Below, piece after piece: positions 21,330 to 32,411 of a stretch of DNA of 64,000 nt. The stretch is from Acanthacorydalis orientalis. Its lineage: Eukaryota > Arthropoda > Insecta > Megaloptera > Corydalidae. Location of the stretch: contig CM068322.1 of assembly GCA_034766995.1 (NCBI GenBank), forward strand, positions 6,195,589-6,259,588, written 5' to 3'. The position numbers were made by a program, and so were the translations under genes. Below the pieces are notes generated by a model. The model made no database searches, was not told the origin of the DNA, and saw only the letters and a program-made list of their open reading frames with translations. Positions within the stretch are counted from its first letter, which is position 1; every line of letters starts with the position of its first letter.

Positions 21330-21378
21330 TAAATTCCTGTGTAATTGGATTAACTCTTGAGACTTTCCCTCTTCTTGT

Positions 21379-21424
21379 GCATTACGGGTTTCAATTACTT
21401 TTTAGCAATTGAAACTCGTAATGC
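21379..21424. repeat. 20-bp-arm inverted repeat (hairpin)
   Basis: Arms GCATTACGGGTTTCAATTAC (21379-21398) and GCAATTGAAACTCGTAATGC (21405-21424) pair except at two positions, with a 6-base T-rich loop. It lies just before the LINE remnant and is not explained by it. Confidence 0.85.
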
Positions 21425-21439
21425 ATGACTAAATGCTCA

Positions 21440-22610
21440 TGACTAGTGTTGTTTTAATATGCTATGCCGATAACTTAGTTGACATCGCTGGTCTCGTCCG
21501 ACAAAGTCAACATTATAAAACGTTTTAACTGCCAAAAAACGGTCGAAAATGACACGATAAATAACTCTCGCTTGCAGCCTCTCCCGGTAAGGGTGATCGC
21601 ATGGATGATAGGAATCTTTAATGCGATATATTATCTCAATTACTCCTCTCTTCCCATCTGGAAACTTTTCAAGTTTATAGTTGTACCAAAAATTGATAAA
21701 TCGCTGAAATATGCTGTGAAGCACTACCCAATCATTTTGTACTCCTGTAAGTGTAATGTGTTCGAAACAACCCTTAACACGTGGATTATCGATTATGTGT
21801 TTGCCTCAGAGCACTAATCGACGAGCAGTTCGGATTCAAGTAAGAACCGAGTATTACCTAGCAGGTTTTGCGGGTGAAGGAGCACATAACCTGCGGATTT
21901 AATAAGAAGCTTATCGGAAGCAGTGTCGAATAAAATGTAGTGTTGTATTTCTCGACATTGAAAAATATTTGACAAATTCTGTTAGGCAGATCTCCTCTAC
22001 AAACTCGTGTATACAGAATTTACCGGTAATATTTTCCATATATAATATAAGCCTTTTATTAGTCGGATAGGAACTTCTCTGTGAGTATAGGGGAGGAGAG
22101 ATCGAGTGTAAACCTTATTAAAACTAGATACACGCATCGTAGTGTAGTGACTCCAATACAGTTCACTTAATATGTCAATGAAGTACCGAGAAAGCGCTAT
22201 AAGTAGACAGTATCGCCATCGTCGCCCAGTCATAGAGAAATAAAACGCTTCAAGCTCATCTTCACCTTCACCTAAATAATCTCATCAAATACTACGGTTG
22301 TAATTATCATTTCATAGTTAGTGTATGTTTTACACCAGCATGATTCGACTGATACTGACGTATACGGTACCAACCTGGACATATATTCCCATCCCCATTA
22401 AGTAGTCACAAGTCTTACAAAATAAAATGTTATGCCTTATTGGCAATTTGCACTTCTTTCTGAAGAAATAAGCTCGTGATTGTATGATCAAGCCGAGTCC
22501 AGACAGAACGCCGTTATCTAAGTGTTTGTAAATTATAACCCACATAGCCCCACATAAGAGGTCAAAATTACTTGTAGTGCGAAGCAAAAATATCCGTCCA
22601 TGACTAATAA
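21440..22610 (+). pseudogene. Jockey-like non-LTR retrotransposon RT remnant
   Basis: The + strand carries reverse-transcriptase landmarks in order, in shifting frames. They are IFNAIYYLNYSSLPIWK and IVVPKIDKSLK (about 21610-21700), a YRPISLL-type segment degraded to HYPIILYSCKCNVFETTL, and LIDEQFGFK (about 21810-21835). VLRVKEHIT...FNKKLIG (about 21860-21910), VVLYF followed by a degraded KAFD-type site, and LLYKLVY (about 21990) come next. Farther on are MIRLILTYTVPTWTY (about 22340-22385) and SQVLQNKMLCLIGN (about 22405-22450), the usual post-RT segment of jockey-group elements. The YADD catalytic box is not visible. Stops and frameshifts are numerous; both ends are lost. Confidence 0.7.
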
Positions 22611-22784
22611 TTTAAATTCTTTTAGACACAATACTGTTCTCCGACACTCCAGCTAAATTTACTTTTAAAAATGAATTATTCTCTCATTCTATAAACCAAC
22701 TATTTTTTTCTTTTCAAAAATAATTGTTTCTTATACACAATTCATTATCAAATACAGAGAAATCTTTTTTTAAGGCTTGATATT

Positions 22785-22966
22785 TGTGATTATTCTCCAT
22801 GTGTGCTTTTTGTGTACAATAATCCTATGAGAATGATGACAAAACTCCATAGAAATGTATATAAACAACAAACGTAATCAGTAATCAATTATTGAACAGT
22901 TTTGATCAAACATTTTTTATAATTTGTGGAAAGAGAGAATAATTATTTATAAAATTCCTTCTAAAC
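22785..22966 (+). repeat. Dispersed repeat, longest copy in intron 1
   Basis: Contains, in order, CCATGTGTGCTTTTTGTG, CCTATGAGAATGATGACA, AATGTATATAAACAAC, GTAATCAATTATTGAACAG and TTTTGATCAAACA, then a GTGGAAAGAGAGAATAATTA part. The same order is found at 56815-57030 and partly at 47300-47430. Confidence 0.5.
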
Positions 22967-23282
22967 ATTCTTTTACATTAATGTTTGAACATTTTTTGAA
23001 ACATAGCTTGTCATGTATTTTATTGTACTAAGAAAATTATAAATTTATTAACAAAATATGCAACAAAACTTATATTAATTAATAATATACTTTGTGTTTA
23101 CTAATTTTTTACCGCAATTATAACCGTCTCGTACAGAACAAAGTTATTATTTTAAGGGAAAACTTATAATTACGGTTTAAATTTCAATCCTATAGATTTC
23201 GCCGAAAGTAATCATACTACTCTATCGAAAACGGGATATTCTTTCATGAAAAAATTCTAAATTAGCTTTTTTTAAATGAATA

Positions 23283-23283
<1 letters not shown>
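22967..23283. other. Intron 1, AT-rich stretch with nothing recognised
   Basis: No gene or transposon end seen. Confidence 0.4.

Positions 23284-23361
<78 letters not shown>
23284..23361. repeat. (TA)n microsatellite
   Basis: (TA)n of about 78 bp with one ACATAT interruption. Confidence 0.9.
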
Positions 23362-23366
<5 letters not shown>

Positions 23367-23399
23367 AAATCTCACCACGTATTATATCACTTCTTTATC

Positions 23400-24500
23400 A
23401 ACTTTCAATCTCTTTTAAACTTAAGGATGCATAATATGGTTATAAAAATATTAGTAAGCTGATGACAAAGTGTTCACGTTTTTTAATTTGTAATACTATT
23501 TGTAAAATTAGAAATTTATATTCTGCATCGTTTATGATAAATTACGACTTGAATGTTAAGTATTTGTACATATATTTTAGTCAATATTTATTATAGATAA
23601 GAGAAAATAACTCTCTGTTGCTTCTGTGTCTCCCCAGTTTGCGTCTTCCTATACTATCATTAATTTTTAACTATAGCTGACCTCTATCAGAATTCTGTCT
23701 TGAAACATAAGTCATGGGTCTTGTGCTCGGCACCAAGTCACATCACGTACCAGCTACCAGCACTATTCGGCACATCCAACAAGTCGTCGTCGTCTATTTT
23801 CATACATTTGTTGATTTACGCATGCACTATACATTTTTATGTAAACTTCTTTTCACTTTTATTTTAATCACTGTCCAGATACGTGTTTAACATTCTGAGA
23901 TTTATCAAGATAAATACAAAAATGAAATGTAAAATACAAATTATAAATCATCAAGTTCAAAAAGATTAAATTTCAAAACTTCTTTCAAAAAATTTCTATG
24001 TACAAAGAGTTTTATTTATGTTTTCACATACGTAATAACATCATCTTGTGAAACACCTCTGAACAAGAAAGTCACGCATAAAAAAACTGACAGAATCGAC
24101 TGGATTCAATCAGCAGCGAAAATAACAGAAGTATACAAGACAAGTGAATTGATTATTGAAGAATAAATCGATTTATTCTTAAAATATACTCCCGATATAA
24201 CTTTAAAACTCAAGTAAACATAATTTTAATCTTGAAACTGCCATTTCAAACACAATGCATTTTATTTTCTAAATTATGAAGACGTACTAACGGTAGACTA
24301 GGTTCTCTGGTTCATTTCAAATTTACTTTTAACTATTGAATTCTATAATCTATTTGAGTACTTGAGTCCTCTCCTGTAATTTTTGATACTATCATTTAAT
24401 TAACAGAAAAATTAATTCAAGAGCCGAAACTGATATGATTTATATATAGAATACGACCTCAGTAACCTAACAAAATTCAGTTGTAGATAGCAATTGAAGA
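23400..24500. other. Intron 1, mixed sequence with a GC-richer part at 23610-23810
   Basis: The part at about 23610-23810 has mixed composition (GGGTCTTGTGCTCGGCACC, CAAGTCGTCGTCGTC) and lacks simple repeats. The rest is AT-rich. No open frame or transposon was recognised. Confidence 0.35.
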
Positions 24501-24578
24501 ATATATGTTGTGTTTTTTGAATATAGTATACATAAATTATTTAACAGAATGGCACATTTGTGGTGCACGCCCGTTAGC

Positions 24579-24685
<107 letters not shown>

Positions 24686-24727
24686 CTAAAGCAACTATAC
24701 ATATTCTTAATATATTAATTTTTTCAG

Positions 24728-25037
24728 GAACATTCCTGTCACTACTAATTTTCCTATCCGTCGCCGGCAACATCCTAGTATGCGTCGCAATATACACAGA
24801 CCGGGGACTTCGTCGCATCGGAAATCTATTCCTTGCATCGTTGGCCATCGCGGATCTGTTTGTCGCTTCACTTGTGATGACATTCGCCGGCGTCAACGAT
24901 CTACTCGGATACTGGGTCTTTGGTGCACAGTTCTGCGATACGTGGGTAGCGTTCGACGTCATGTGCTCAACGGCCAGCATTCTTAACCTGTGTGCAATCT
25001 CCCTCGACAGATATATACACATCAAAGATCCCTTAAG
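24728..25037 (+). CDS. Dop1: Dopamine D1-like receptor, coding exon 2 (TM1-TM3)
   Basis: This exon encodes residues 26-128 plus two bases of codon 129, covering most of TM1, ICL1, TM2, ECL1 and TM3 up to the DRY region. Asn40 lies in GNILV of TM1 (position 1.50) and Asp68 in LAIADL of TM2 (2.50, sodium site). Cys95 before TM3 is the conserved disulphide partner. Asp102 (3.32) is the residue that binds the dopamine amine. DRY is at 119-121, continuing into ICL2 as IHIKDPLR. The acceptor is TTTTTTCAG ending at 24727 and the donor GTAAAT starts at 25038, a phase-2 junction that completes Arg129. The exon is much GC-richer than its surroundings, with CpG-containing codons, a sign of purifying selection on coding sequence. 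I am confident of the family; D1-like rather than invertebrate-specific D1-like 2 or octopamine type is inferred from the overall motif set. Confidence 0.95.
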
Positions 25038-25421
25038 GTAAATCAATTTTAAATTTAAATCGTCATTTGTCATCATGGTTTTTGACCTCGATGCATTATA
25101 ATATTATCTATAATATTTACATTATTATTGTCTATAATTTTATATTATTATCTGTAATATCATTAAAATGTTACTTTATAATAACAACTAGCTTGTTGAT
25201 ATAGTAGTAAATTTTTCTTGTTATTCTTAATATAAGTGAAATAGTAAATATTTCAAATTTTATGATATTTCAAAATGTCCTTTTCTTTAACTTTACTTAA
25301 AAATATGTGTAATATACCATAAAAATTCACTGAACTCAAAAATTAATATTCTCATTATTATACTGTTTTTTGAGTTAAAAAAATAAACTATAAATTCTGA
25401 ACAATAACACGTGATCTTTAC

Positions 25422-25481
25422 TATATATAATTATATATATATATATATATAATTATATATATATAATTATATATATATATG
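25422..25481. repeat. (TA)n with ATAATTAT units
   Basis: (TA)n interrupted three times by ATAATTATAT, giving a local palindromic pattern. Confidence 0.85.
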
Positions 25482-25489
25482 TATCCAAT

Positions 25490-26640
25490 GGCTCAAAAAA
25501 TAGATCGTATGAAATGTACTTTTTAACTCTTGCCTTATCTCTGTTTGTTGTCTCAAAAACTTATCTAAACAGTTCATATCTTACAAAGTTGAATTAAATT
25601 CTTCATTATTTATGTATTTAACAATACTACAAATTAATAAACATTTCAAATTTTTAGTATCCATTTAAAATGAAATAGAATTGGAGATAGAAACATCTTA
25701 AATAGAGTGTGAAATTTTCTGAAGCTGTTCGGTTTTATTTCATATCGACTAAGTAATTCTATAAGTTCTCTTATCTACTTCAGTATTCATTTTTTGTGCT
25801 TTATATTAAATCTAGTATTATTTCAAAGTAATTAAATACGGATGTAATCATTTGTACTCCTGATAAAAAAAATTACATAAATTATGTTAATGAGACATTT
25901 GTTAATATAAAAAATATAAATGCAATTCAATAAATTTTAAGGAAAGTTTTTACACACAGAAAAATCGCACATAGAAGTAATTGTTTAGTGAATGTAGTGA
26001 ATAATATTTGAAACTGTGTTTAATATGAATGTTAAATGATTAATCAAGAAAAAACAGTTATAACAGAATCAATTGTAAAGAAAAATTATATATCGAATTA
26101 ACTTCAATGATAATGATAAATTAATAGATACATATTTAAGATAATACAACCATATTCATAAATGCAACTAATTAATCTGAACATTTTTACGTGACGTGTG
26201 TTTTTAAGACTAGTAAAAAGTTCTAAAACCAAAATTAATTGAAAGGATAATAAATCAATGTCTAAAATTCACCACAAGTTGTAAAAAATACTGTATAGAA
26301 GACAAGAATAAAGTACTTTATTCAGATAAAATAAAAAATTAATTTATAAACAGTGATCGGTCTAGAAAAAAAAATAAAAACCAATTTCCAACACTTTTCA
26401 ACATTCTCCAAGCGCTAAGGTACAGTATACGGTAAATTAGCGCTTGACAGACGATGGAATATCTATATAAATGCGTATAAATAAAAATCAAAAATGATCA
26501 ATAATCATTTAATCAAAATATTTGAATACACTTTTTCTGTTTGTGGGATGGGAATTGTCACAGTTCCAATACTATTGTGGAAAGGCAAATTTTCAAAAAT
26601 ACTGATATTTTGAAAGCTTACAGAATTTTTTTGTACGCCA
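25490..26640. other. Intron 2, AT-rich stretch with a short repeat copy
   Basis: At about 26487-26530 the dispersed-repeat core appears (AAAAATGATCAATAATCATT). The rest has no recognised feature. Confidence 0.4.
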
Positions 26641-26642
26641 CA

Positions 26643-26706
<64 letters not shown>

Positions 26707-26723
26707 ATATGTATATATACATC
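26643..26723. repeat. (TA)n microsatellite
   Basis: About 55 bp of pure (TA)n followed by ATGTATGTATATATGTAT variants. Confidence 0.9.
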
Positions 26724-26808
26724 TATTTTGTCAATCCAAACTTACGTGACGAACTCGTTTATTTTTTTAATTTAAATAATTATATGCATCTCTTTTCCAA
26801 ATACTTCA

Positions 26809-26921
<113 letters not shown>

Positions 26922-27260
26922 GTACAAAAATAACACTACATTTTTTAAATTAAACATCTAATTGTTTATTAACCATTAAAATACTCTTAAAGTCCAGATT
27001 GAACTATTTACCACTACTTTGTAAATTTATACCACTTAATCTTGGATTAATATTTTTATATTCAATCTATTCTTAATTTTCTGCCATGTAAAATTTTATT
27101 TCCTGTAAATGGTTTTAAATATTTATAAAAACGTTTAGAATATAAATTAAGTACCAAGTTTACACTTCGAAAACCTAATTTACTCACAATCAATTACAAA
27201 TGTTTCTACTTAATAGTCACGCGTAAATTACAGTATTGTGTCGAGTCAGCTCATAAATTT

Positions 27261-27265
<5 letters not shown>
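26922..27265. other. Intron 2, AT-rich stretch with nothing recognised
   Basis: No recognisable feature. Confidence 0.4.

Positions 27266-27320
<55 letters not shown>
27266..27320. repeat. (TA)n microsatellite
   Basis: About 48 bp of (TA)n then ATGTATATACATAT. Confidence 0.9.
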
Positions 27321-27369
27321 CATATGGAAGTATATGCATATAAATTACGATGAAAAAGAACACTTACTC

Positions 27370-27700
27370 TCGTAAATAAACTACGCCCATTTCAGCAACA
27401 GCGATTTAAACGTCGACGAAAACACCACGCGGCCCATTCACAAAGTTCATAGTCACAATAAAATACTCCAAAAAAAAGAGCCGCGTCGGCGTCTCCATCG
27501 AAAAGAAAACATCGCCTAAAGAGGAATGATTGATCGACAACGTTTTCATCAATTTTCATATGACGTCGACAAACGACCGTCATATATAGCCAGGCCAGGT
27601 AGCACCCACTAACATGCAATGTTTTCTCAACCGCACTAGAATCCACAAAACCGCTCACATACACATACGTTTCACTATGAATACATACACTCACTCATAC
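27370..27700. other. GC-richer island in intron 2, possible conserved non-coding DNA
   Basis: Mixed-composition, CpG-containing sequence (AACGTCGACGAAAACACCAC, GAGCCGCGTCGGCGTCTCC, CATATGACGTCGACAAACG) between (TA)n tracts, with no transposon ends. A 100-codon minus-strand frame over it has no family resemblance and no coding bias I can see. A second mixed-composition part continues at about 27770-27920. Confidence 0.35.
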
Positions 27701-27723
27701 ATACATACATACATACATATTAT

Positions 27724-27761
<38 letters not shown>

Positions 27762-28134
27762 GTATGTGTATTTACAACGCGGGTTATAGGGTCAACGTAT
27801 ACCACAATAGCGACCTGTAAATTCGCCCTTGCGGCCCCTTTACCTCACATCACATGTTATACCCTTCCTCCCGTTCCGTTGGTCTTCGTTTGACACTAAT
27901 CGCAAAAAGGTTGGTTGGATTGTGTTAACAATAAATCAGTACACTAGACAGTATCTGAAATGTACATTAAAAAACTATTTCATACTTGGAAGAAATTACC
28001 CTGTCGTATAGATTTCGTGCGGTCATTGTGAATTTTAAAATAAACAAAATTATATTATTTGAAAAAACATACATTATATTACATTCATACATTATAAACA
28101 TACATTATATTACATTCAGCTGCAAAATTAGTAC

Positions 28135-28135
<1 letters not shown>

Positions 28136-28201
<66 letters not shown>

Positions 28202-28232
28202 CGTATATATATATATATATATATATACATAT
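28136..28232. repeat. (TA)n microsatellite abutting a pogo-like end
   Basis: (TA)n with ACATATACATATATACGTAT interruptions, ending at the CAGCTAACCCTCG terminus of the next element. Confidence 0.9.
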
Positions 28233-28898
28233 ACAGCTAACCCTCGTTTAACACGAAATTCTTACTACATGGTTTCGCTCAAATACGGTGTGAGAAATGG
28301 GGAAATTTGATGAAAATGATATCTAAAACAAACTAAATTAATTCAGAGGACGATAGCACAAACGGAAATGCTGAAGAAAAATTTAACCTAAAGAGCATAC
28401 AGGAAGGCATAAACTTTGCCAAACTATTGGAGTTTTATTTTCTAAATGCAGATCCTCCCACTGAAAGAAACAAAAAATTTAAAAGAGAACATAACAAATG
28501 CTTAGCTCTATACAACAAAATTTATAAAGATCTCTTAAGTAAAAGCAAATAACAGAAAATAACAGATTTTTGCAAGAAGACGAGCATAGAAATAAAGATA
28601 CTGCAGAATAAAATTCAAAAATGGGAATATTTTGATAGAAAGAAAACGCCCTCGTTTAATGTTGTGCAGTAGAGATGAAGAAGAAAACATTACGTAATAT
28701 TAATATATAGTACTTTTTAACAATTATAGATTGTTTTAATAAACATATTTCTTTTAGTCATAAAAAGAAAATAGTATAGTATTGTTAATTTTTGGAACCT
28801 AATCCCTGTTTTTCACACTAGTTCTTTGTTTCGTATAACACGAATTTGCATAACATGACATTTTTTAGGAACCTAATGACCGTGTTATATGAGGGTTA
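28233..28898 (+). mobile_element. pogo/Tigger-like element, internally deleted
   Basis: The left end CAGCTAACCCTCGTTTAACA matches the right end (reverse complement AGGTAACCCTCATATAACAC), giving inverted repeats of about 24 bp ending near 28898. (TA)n sequence lies on both sides, fitting the TA target of this superfamily. At 666 bp it is a non-autonomous derivative of an element of about 2.5 kb; only the transposase C-terminus is kept. Confidence 0.75.
28337..28552 (+). pseudogene. Tigger/jerky-type transposase C-terminal remnant
   Basis: The frame encodes LKSIQEGINFAKLLEFYFLN, then PPTERNKKFKREHNKCLALY and NKIYKDLLSKSK, and hits TAA at 28550. Reading through the stop gives QKITDFCKKTS. An amphipathic helix, then ER-x-x-x, then LxxYxxxYKxLxxxxKQxxIxxFxKK, is the typical tail of Tigger/jerky-family transposases. 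The CENP-B-like DNA-binding and DDE domains are missing. Confidence 0.6.
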
Positions 28899-28899
28899 C

Positions 28900-28902
<3 letters not shown>

Positions 28903-28935
<33 letters not shown>
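28903..28935. repeat. (TA)n microsatellite after the pogo-like element
   Basis: About 32 bp of (TA)n immediately after the right terminus. Confidence 0.85.
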
Positions 28936-28937
<2 letters not shown>

Positions 28938-28939
28938 AC

Positions 28940-29399
28940 CTGTATTTGTATTCTTACCATAATCGATTAATATCTTAAAATATCTGTGAAGATACATACA
29001 GAAAAAAATCATTAAAAATACACTTATTTATTCTGCATTCCTTAAATTTGTTTCTCAATTACAAGTATTTTCTTTTCCATTTTCATAAATAACTATTTAT
29101 AACTATCAAATTAAATTCAAGACACGTCACAATTACTATATCTAAAATCAAGCTGTTATCGAATGCCTTGGTGGCATAGCGAATATTTGTTTAAAGATGT
29201 TTGAACGTTTGTAATAAAATTTTAAGCAAATAACTGATAAAATAATTTTAACACCTGGCTTAACGACTCACTCATAATATGAGCCAATGTCATTTATAAC
29301 TAAAAAGCATTTTTTGAAATGAAATTAAATAAAACAATTGATTTATACATATTAAACTATTTAATTAATTATAATTTATAATTATGCTTCCGAATAAAG

Positions 29400-29400
<1 letters not shown>
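28940..29400. other. Intron 2, AT-rich stretch with nothing recognised
   Basis: No recognisable feature. Confidence 0.4.

Positions 29401-29401
<1 letters not shown>

Positions 29402-29447
<46 letters not shown>
29402..29447. repeat. (TA)n microsatellite
   Basis: About 45 bp of (TA)n. Confidence 0.9.
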
Positions 29448-29451
<4 letters not shown>

Positions 29452-29687
29452 AACTAATAATTGCCATCTAAAGACATGGAGATGTATTCTAAAGCACATA
29501 ATATTTATATTTTTACAAAGAAACATTAGTAAAGACTGAACACAATTTATATTAACAATCAATATCATTTTTAACAACTTTGTTCTTCCGCTTCATGTCA
29601 CAACTCCTGTTTATTTTTATCGCTTTGTTATATAACTTGTGGTAGCATTTGTATAGTGATTAATCGAACCCCATGCATATTATAAGT

Positions 29688-30023
29688 ACCATAAATCTTG
29701 GCGTAAAAGACGCACTTTGCACACCAAAAAATTGGTTGTAACTTTGGGATGCGTCTTATACAGCAGGAATAAAGTTATGCGTTCAAAAATTAGGATGTAG
29801 GGAAGCGTCTCTCTTAAGTACCAAATAAATAGAGCTGTAAACATTTTATTACCTTATATTACATTATATACGTTTGGAATTTCCCATTTAGAAATCTACC
29901 TATAAAATTATTTTATTATTATCATGCGTCTTATATCACCAGTATACGAAAAAAATGAAAAAATCGTTTTAAATTCAACTGCATCTTATACTTAGGGGCA
30001 TTCTATATGTCAAGATATACGGT
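29688..30023. mobile_element. Unassigned inverted-repeat element (MITE-like)
   Basis: The left end ACCATAAATCTTGGCGTA (29688-29706) and the right end, in reverse complement ACCGTATATCTTGACATA (30006-30023), are inverted repeats with few mismatches. Inside, the word GCGTCTTATA or a close variant recurs at about 29751, 29923 and 29982 (the last as GCATCTTATA). No coding sequence. The family is not one I can name with confidence. Confidence 0.55.
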
Positions 30024-30410
30024 TTTTTGAAACCCAAATTAATATTTATTATAAGCTTTACAAATATTATAACAAAACTGTAAAAAAATAAACGAGAACA
30101 AAAAAGGAAGCAAAATAGCGAAAACAGAAAAAATAATTTAGTGATTGTGGAGGTAGTTCTAGTTAGAAAGAAATGCAGAATATGAAGGACACAGATGCAT
30201 GGAAATAAGCAATTTATATATGTTTTATGAAAGTGGTCTTGTATTTAATATAAAAATATTTTTCGTTTAGAGATATTTAAACGTTCGAGTATGAATAAAG
30301 TAAAAAATATTTTTATATTAAATAATAAAATATTTCTGAAAATATTTACTCTTATAAAGTAAAAATATTTTTGATTGTGAAATTTTGTGTGTAGCTTATA
30401 ATTAAAAGTG
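30024..30410. other. Intron 2, AT-rich stretch with nothing recognised
   Basis: Several small AAAATATTTTT self-complementary words at 30250-30370; no larger feature. Confidence 0.4.
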
Positions 30411-30715
30411 ATTTTTAAAGCATTAAATGACAGACCATTTTCAAAATTAACAGAATGTCTTCAAAGTGACTTGTAACAATAAACAATAATCAATTTTATT
30501 AGAAATAAACAGTTAAAAACAAAATTAATCATTTACATTTTATAATTTATTTTTATCAGAAAAATATATGTTTTTTAATACATCATATGACAGACTATTT
30601 TCAAAATTATTCAAACATCTTAAAAATGATTTATAACAAAAATATTTCAGTTTTATTCAAAAAAAGAAGTTATAAACAATAGTATTCACTTACATTTTGT
30701 AATTATTATCATGTT
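30411..30715 (+). repeat. Tandem duplication, two diverged units of about 145-150 bp
   Basis: Unit 1 (about 30411-30560) and unit 2 (about 30569-30715) share, in order, AATGACAGACCATTTTCAAA / TATGACAGACTATTTTCAAA, then a GTAACAATAAACA / ATAACAAAAATAT part, CAGTTAAAAACAA / AAGTTATAAACAA, and TTTACATTTTATAATT / CTTACATTTTGTAATT. Divergence is perhaps 25-30% by eye. Confidence 0.65.
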
Positions 30716-31985
30716 AATTTAGAATAATAATAGAGATTGCTTCGTATTCGTCAATAACGGTACTTTTTGTAATTTTTTGAGAGTACAAAAATATTCATGG
30801 AAAACTGACAGAGTGTACAGTAATAGATCCATTACATCCTTATATTTTTCCTTTATAAGTGATCGGATATTCGCATAAAGTGGAAATTATTGAATTTTTT
30901 GGTATATTGTCGACCTTCCTTTTTTGGGTGAAAGATCTAAAATCTGAAAGTATGTTCTATCATCTAAATATGTTTCATAAATATCTGATAAAGGGCATCT
31001 TTTAGAAATCTAATCCATTTTATTTTCAGCCAAAGAACAGATTCTCCCTTAATATTTATCGTTCTCTTTGTTATTTATTTCTCTAGAGATTTTTTCCAAT
31101 AACAATATAATTGTTCGTTTGAGAGCTTTAAGCAAAGAAATTGACTTAACTTAAGGGTTATTTACATTGAAAGTATTATAGTTTTATACCAAATTCAGAT
31201 AGGTACAGGTATTTTTTCTACAAAAACAAAGTCTACCAAAAAGTAAGTGACTTAGTCCACTATCAAAATAAATAAAAACAGAATTATGTTTACCGACCAA
31301 CTTTGCAGTCATTAAATAGTACATTTTAATTTTTTTTAACTTCTTATAGATTATTAAAAATAATTTTAATATAAGATACATCATAAAATCATTTTTTTCA
31401 ATTTTTTGACTTAGTCCACTGTCATAATTACCGGCACATATATACCTTATTTCATAAATTTTAAATAATTGTAACAGACCACTGCAAAAAAACTAATAAT
31501 TTTGCACACATCGATTATTAAGAAAGCTAACAAAATAATACACTGAAAGGTACTTTCAATATACATTAATCTTCGAAAATAAGTGGCAACTTAATATTTA
31601 TTTAACATATTTTATATTCTTCTCATTTCCTAGAAAACGGTCCATTTCATCATTATCATTAGTAGTGTTATTAAGAGAATGGATTTGGATTAAAAATATT
31701 ATTAAATACTCAACTAAAAAATTGTAAAATTCATCCATCTCGAGAATTAAACTTAAAGTTAATTAAATACAAAAAGAATTTAACAGAAAAATCTTTTCTA
31801 ATTAAATCATGTAAAGAAGCCTATAGTTCAATTTTAATTCGTTTTATTTTTGTATTCAAATAAAATAAAATTTAAAATCTAACAAATGAAATCAAAAAAA
31901 ATTTAAAATCAGAAATCATAAACTCAAATGCACTTGCCATTTTGCTAGAGTGAATATATTTATTCTTCTAAAATAAATCTATATT
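30716..31985. other. Intron 2, AT-rich stretch with a short repeated phrase
   Basis: The phrase GACTTAGTCCACTATCA (about 31249) recurs as GACTTAGTCCACTGTCA (about 31408). A minus-strand 66-codon frame here is not convincing. No gene found. Confidence 0.4.

Positions 31986-31988
<3 letters not shown>

Positions 31989-32029
<41 letters not shown>
31989..32029. repeat. (TA)n microsatellite
   Basis: About 40 bp of (TA)n. Confidence 0.9.
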
Positions 32030-32032
<3 letters not shown>

Positions 32033-32343
32033 ATAAACTTTGCTTTTTTCTTTCTTTTCCGTTACATCCGTCGAACTGAATAAAAAGCACAGTGTGCATA
32101 AACCAACAGTCAAGGTCTTTGTACTTTTATCTCTGTGCAGTAGCTGTTTTGTTGAAGCTTTAACAACATAACCTCGTTTTTTATCGCACAATCATGTATC
32201 CGTGTAAGCAAAATGCAAATGCACACAGGCATACAAGTCATTCAACCATTAACAAATATCTGAAAATATAACAATGATTATATATTTTTCATGCATAATT
32301 TTTATATCATAACACATACACACGCATTTATACACACGCGCAC

Positions 32344-32353
32344 ATATACATAT

Positions 32354-32407
<54 letters not shown>
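32344..32407. repeat. (CA)n(TA)n compound microsatellite
   Basis: ACACAC/ACATATAC variants from about 32310 pass into about 40 bp of (TA)n. Confidence 0.9.

Positions 32408-32409
<2 letters not shown>

Positions 32410-32411
<2 letters not shown>

Noticed and set aside
24780..24986. Other-frame + strand open frames inside exons 2 and 3 (also 59554-59823)
   Set aside because: Overlapping frames of conserved coding exons; composition artefact.
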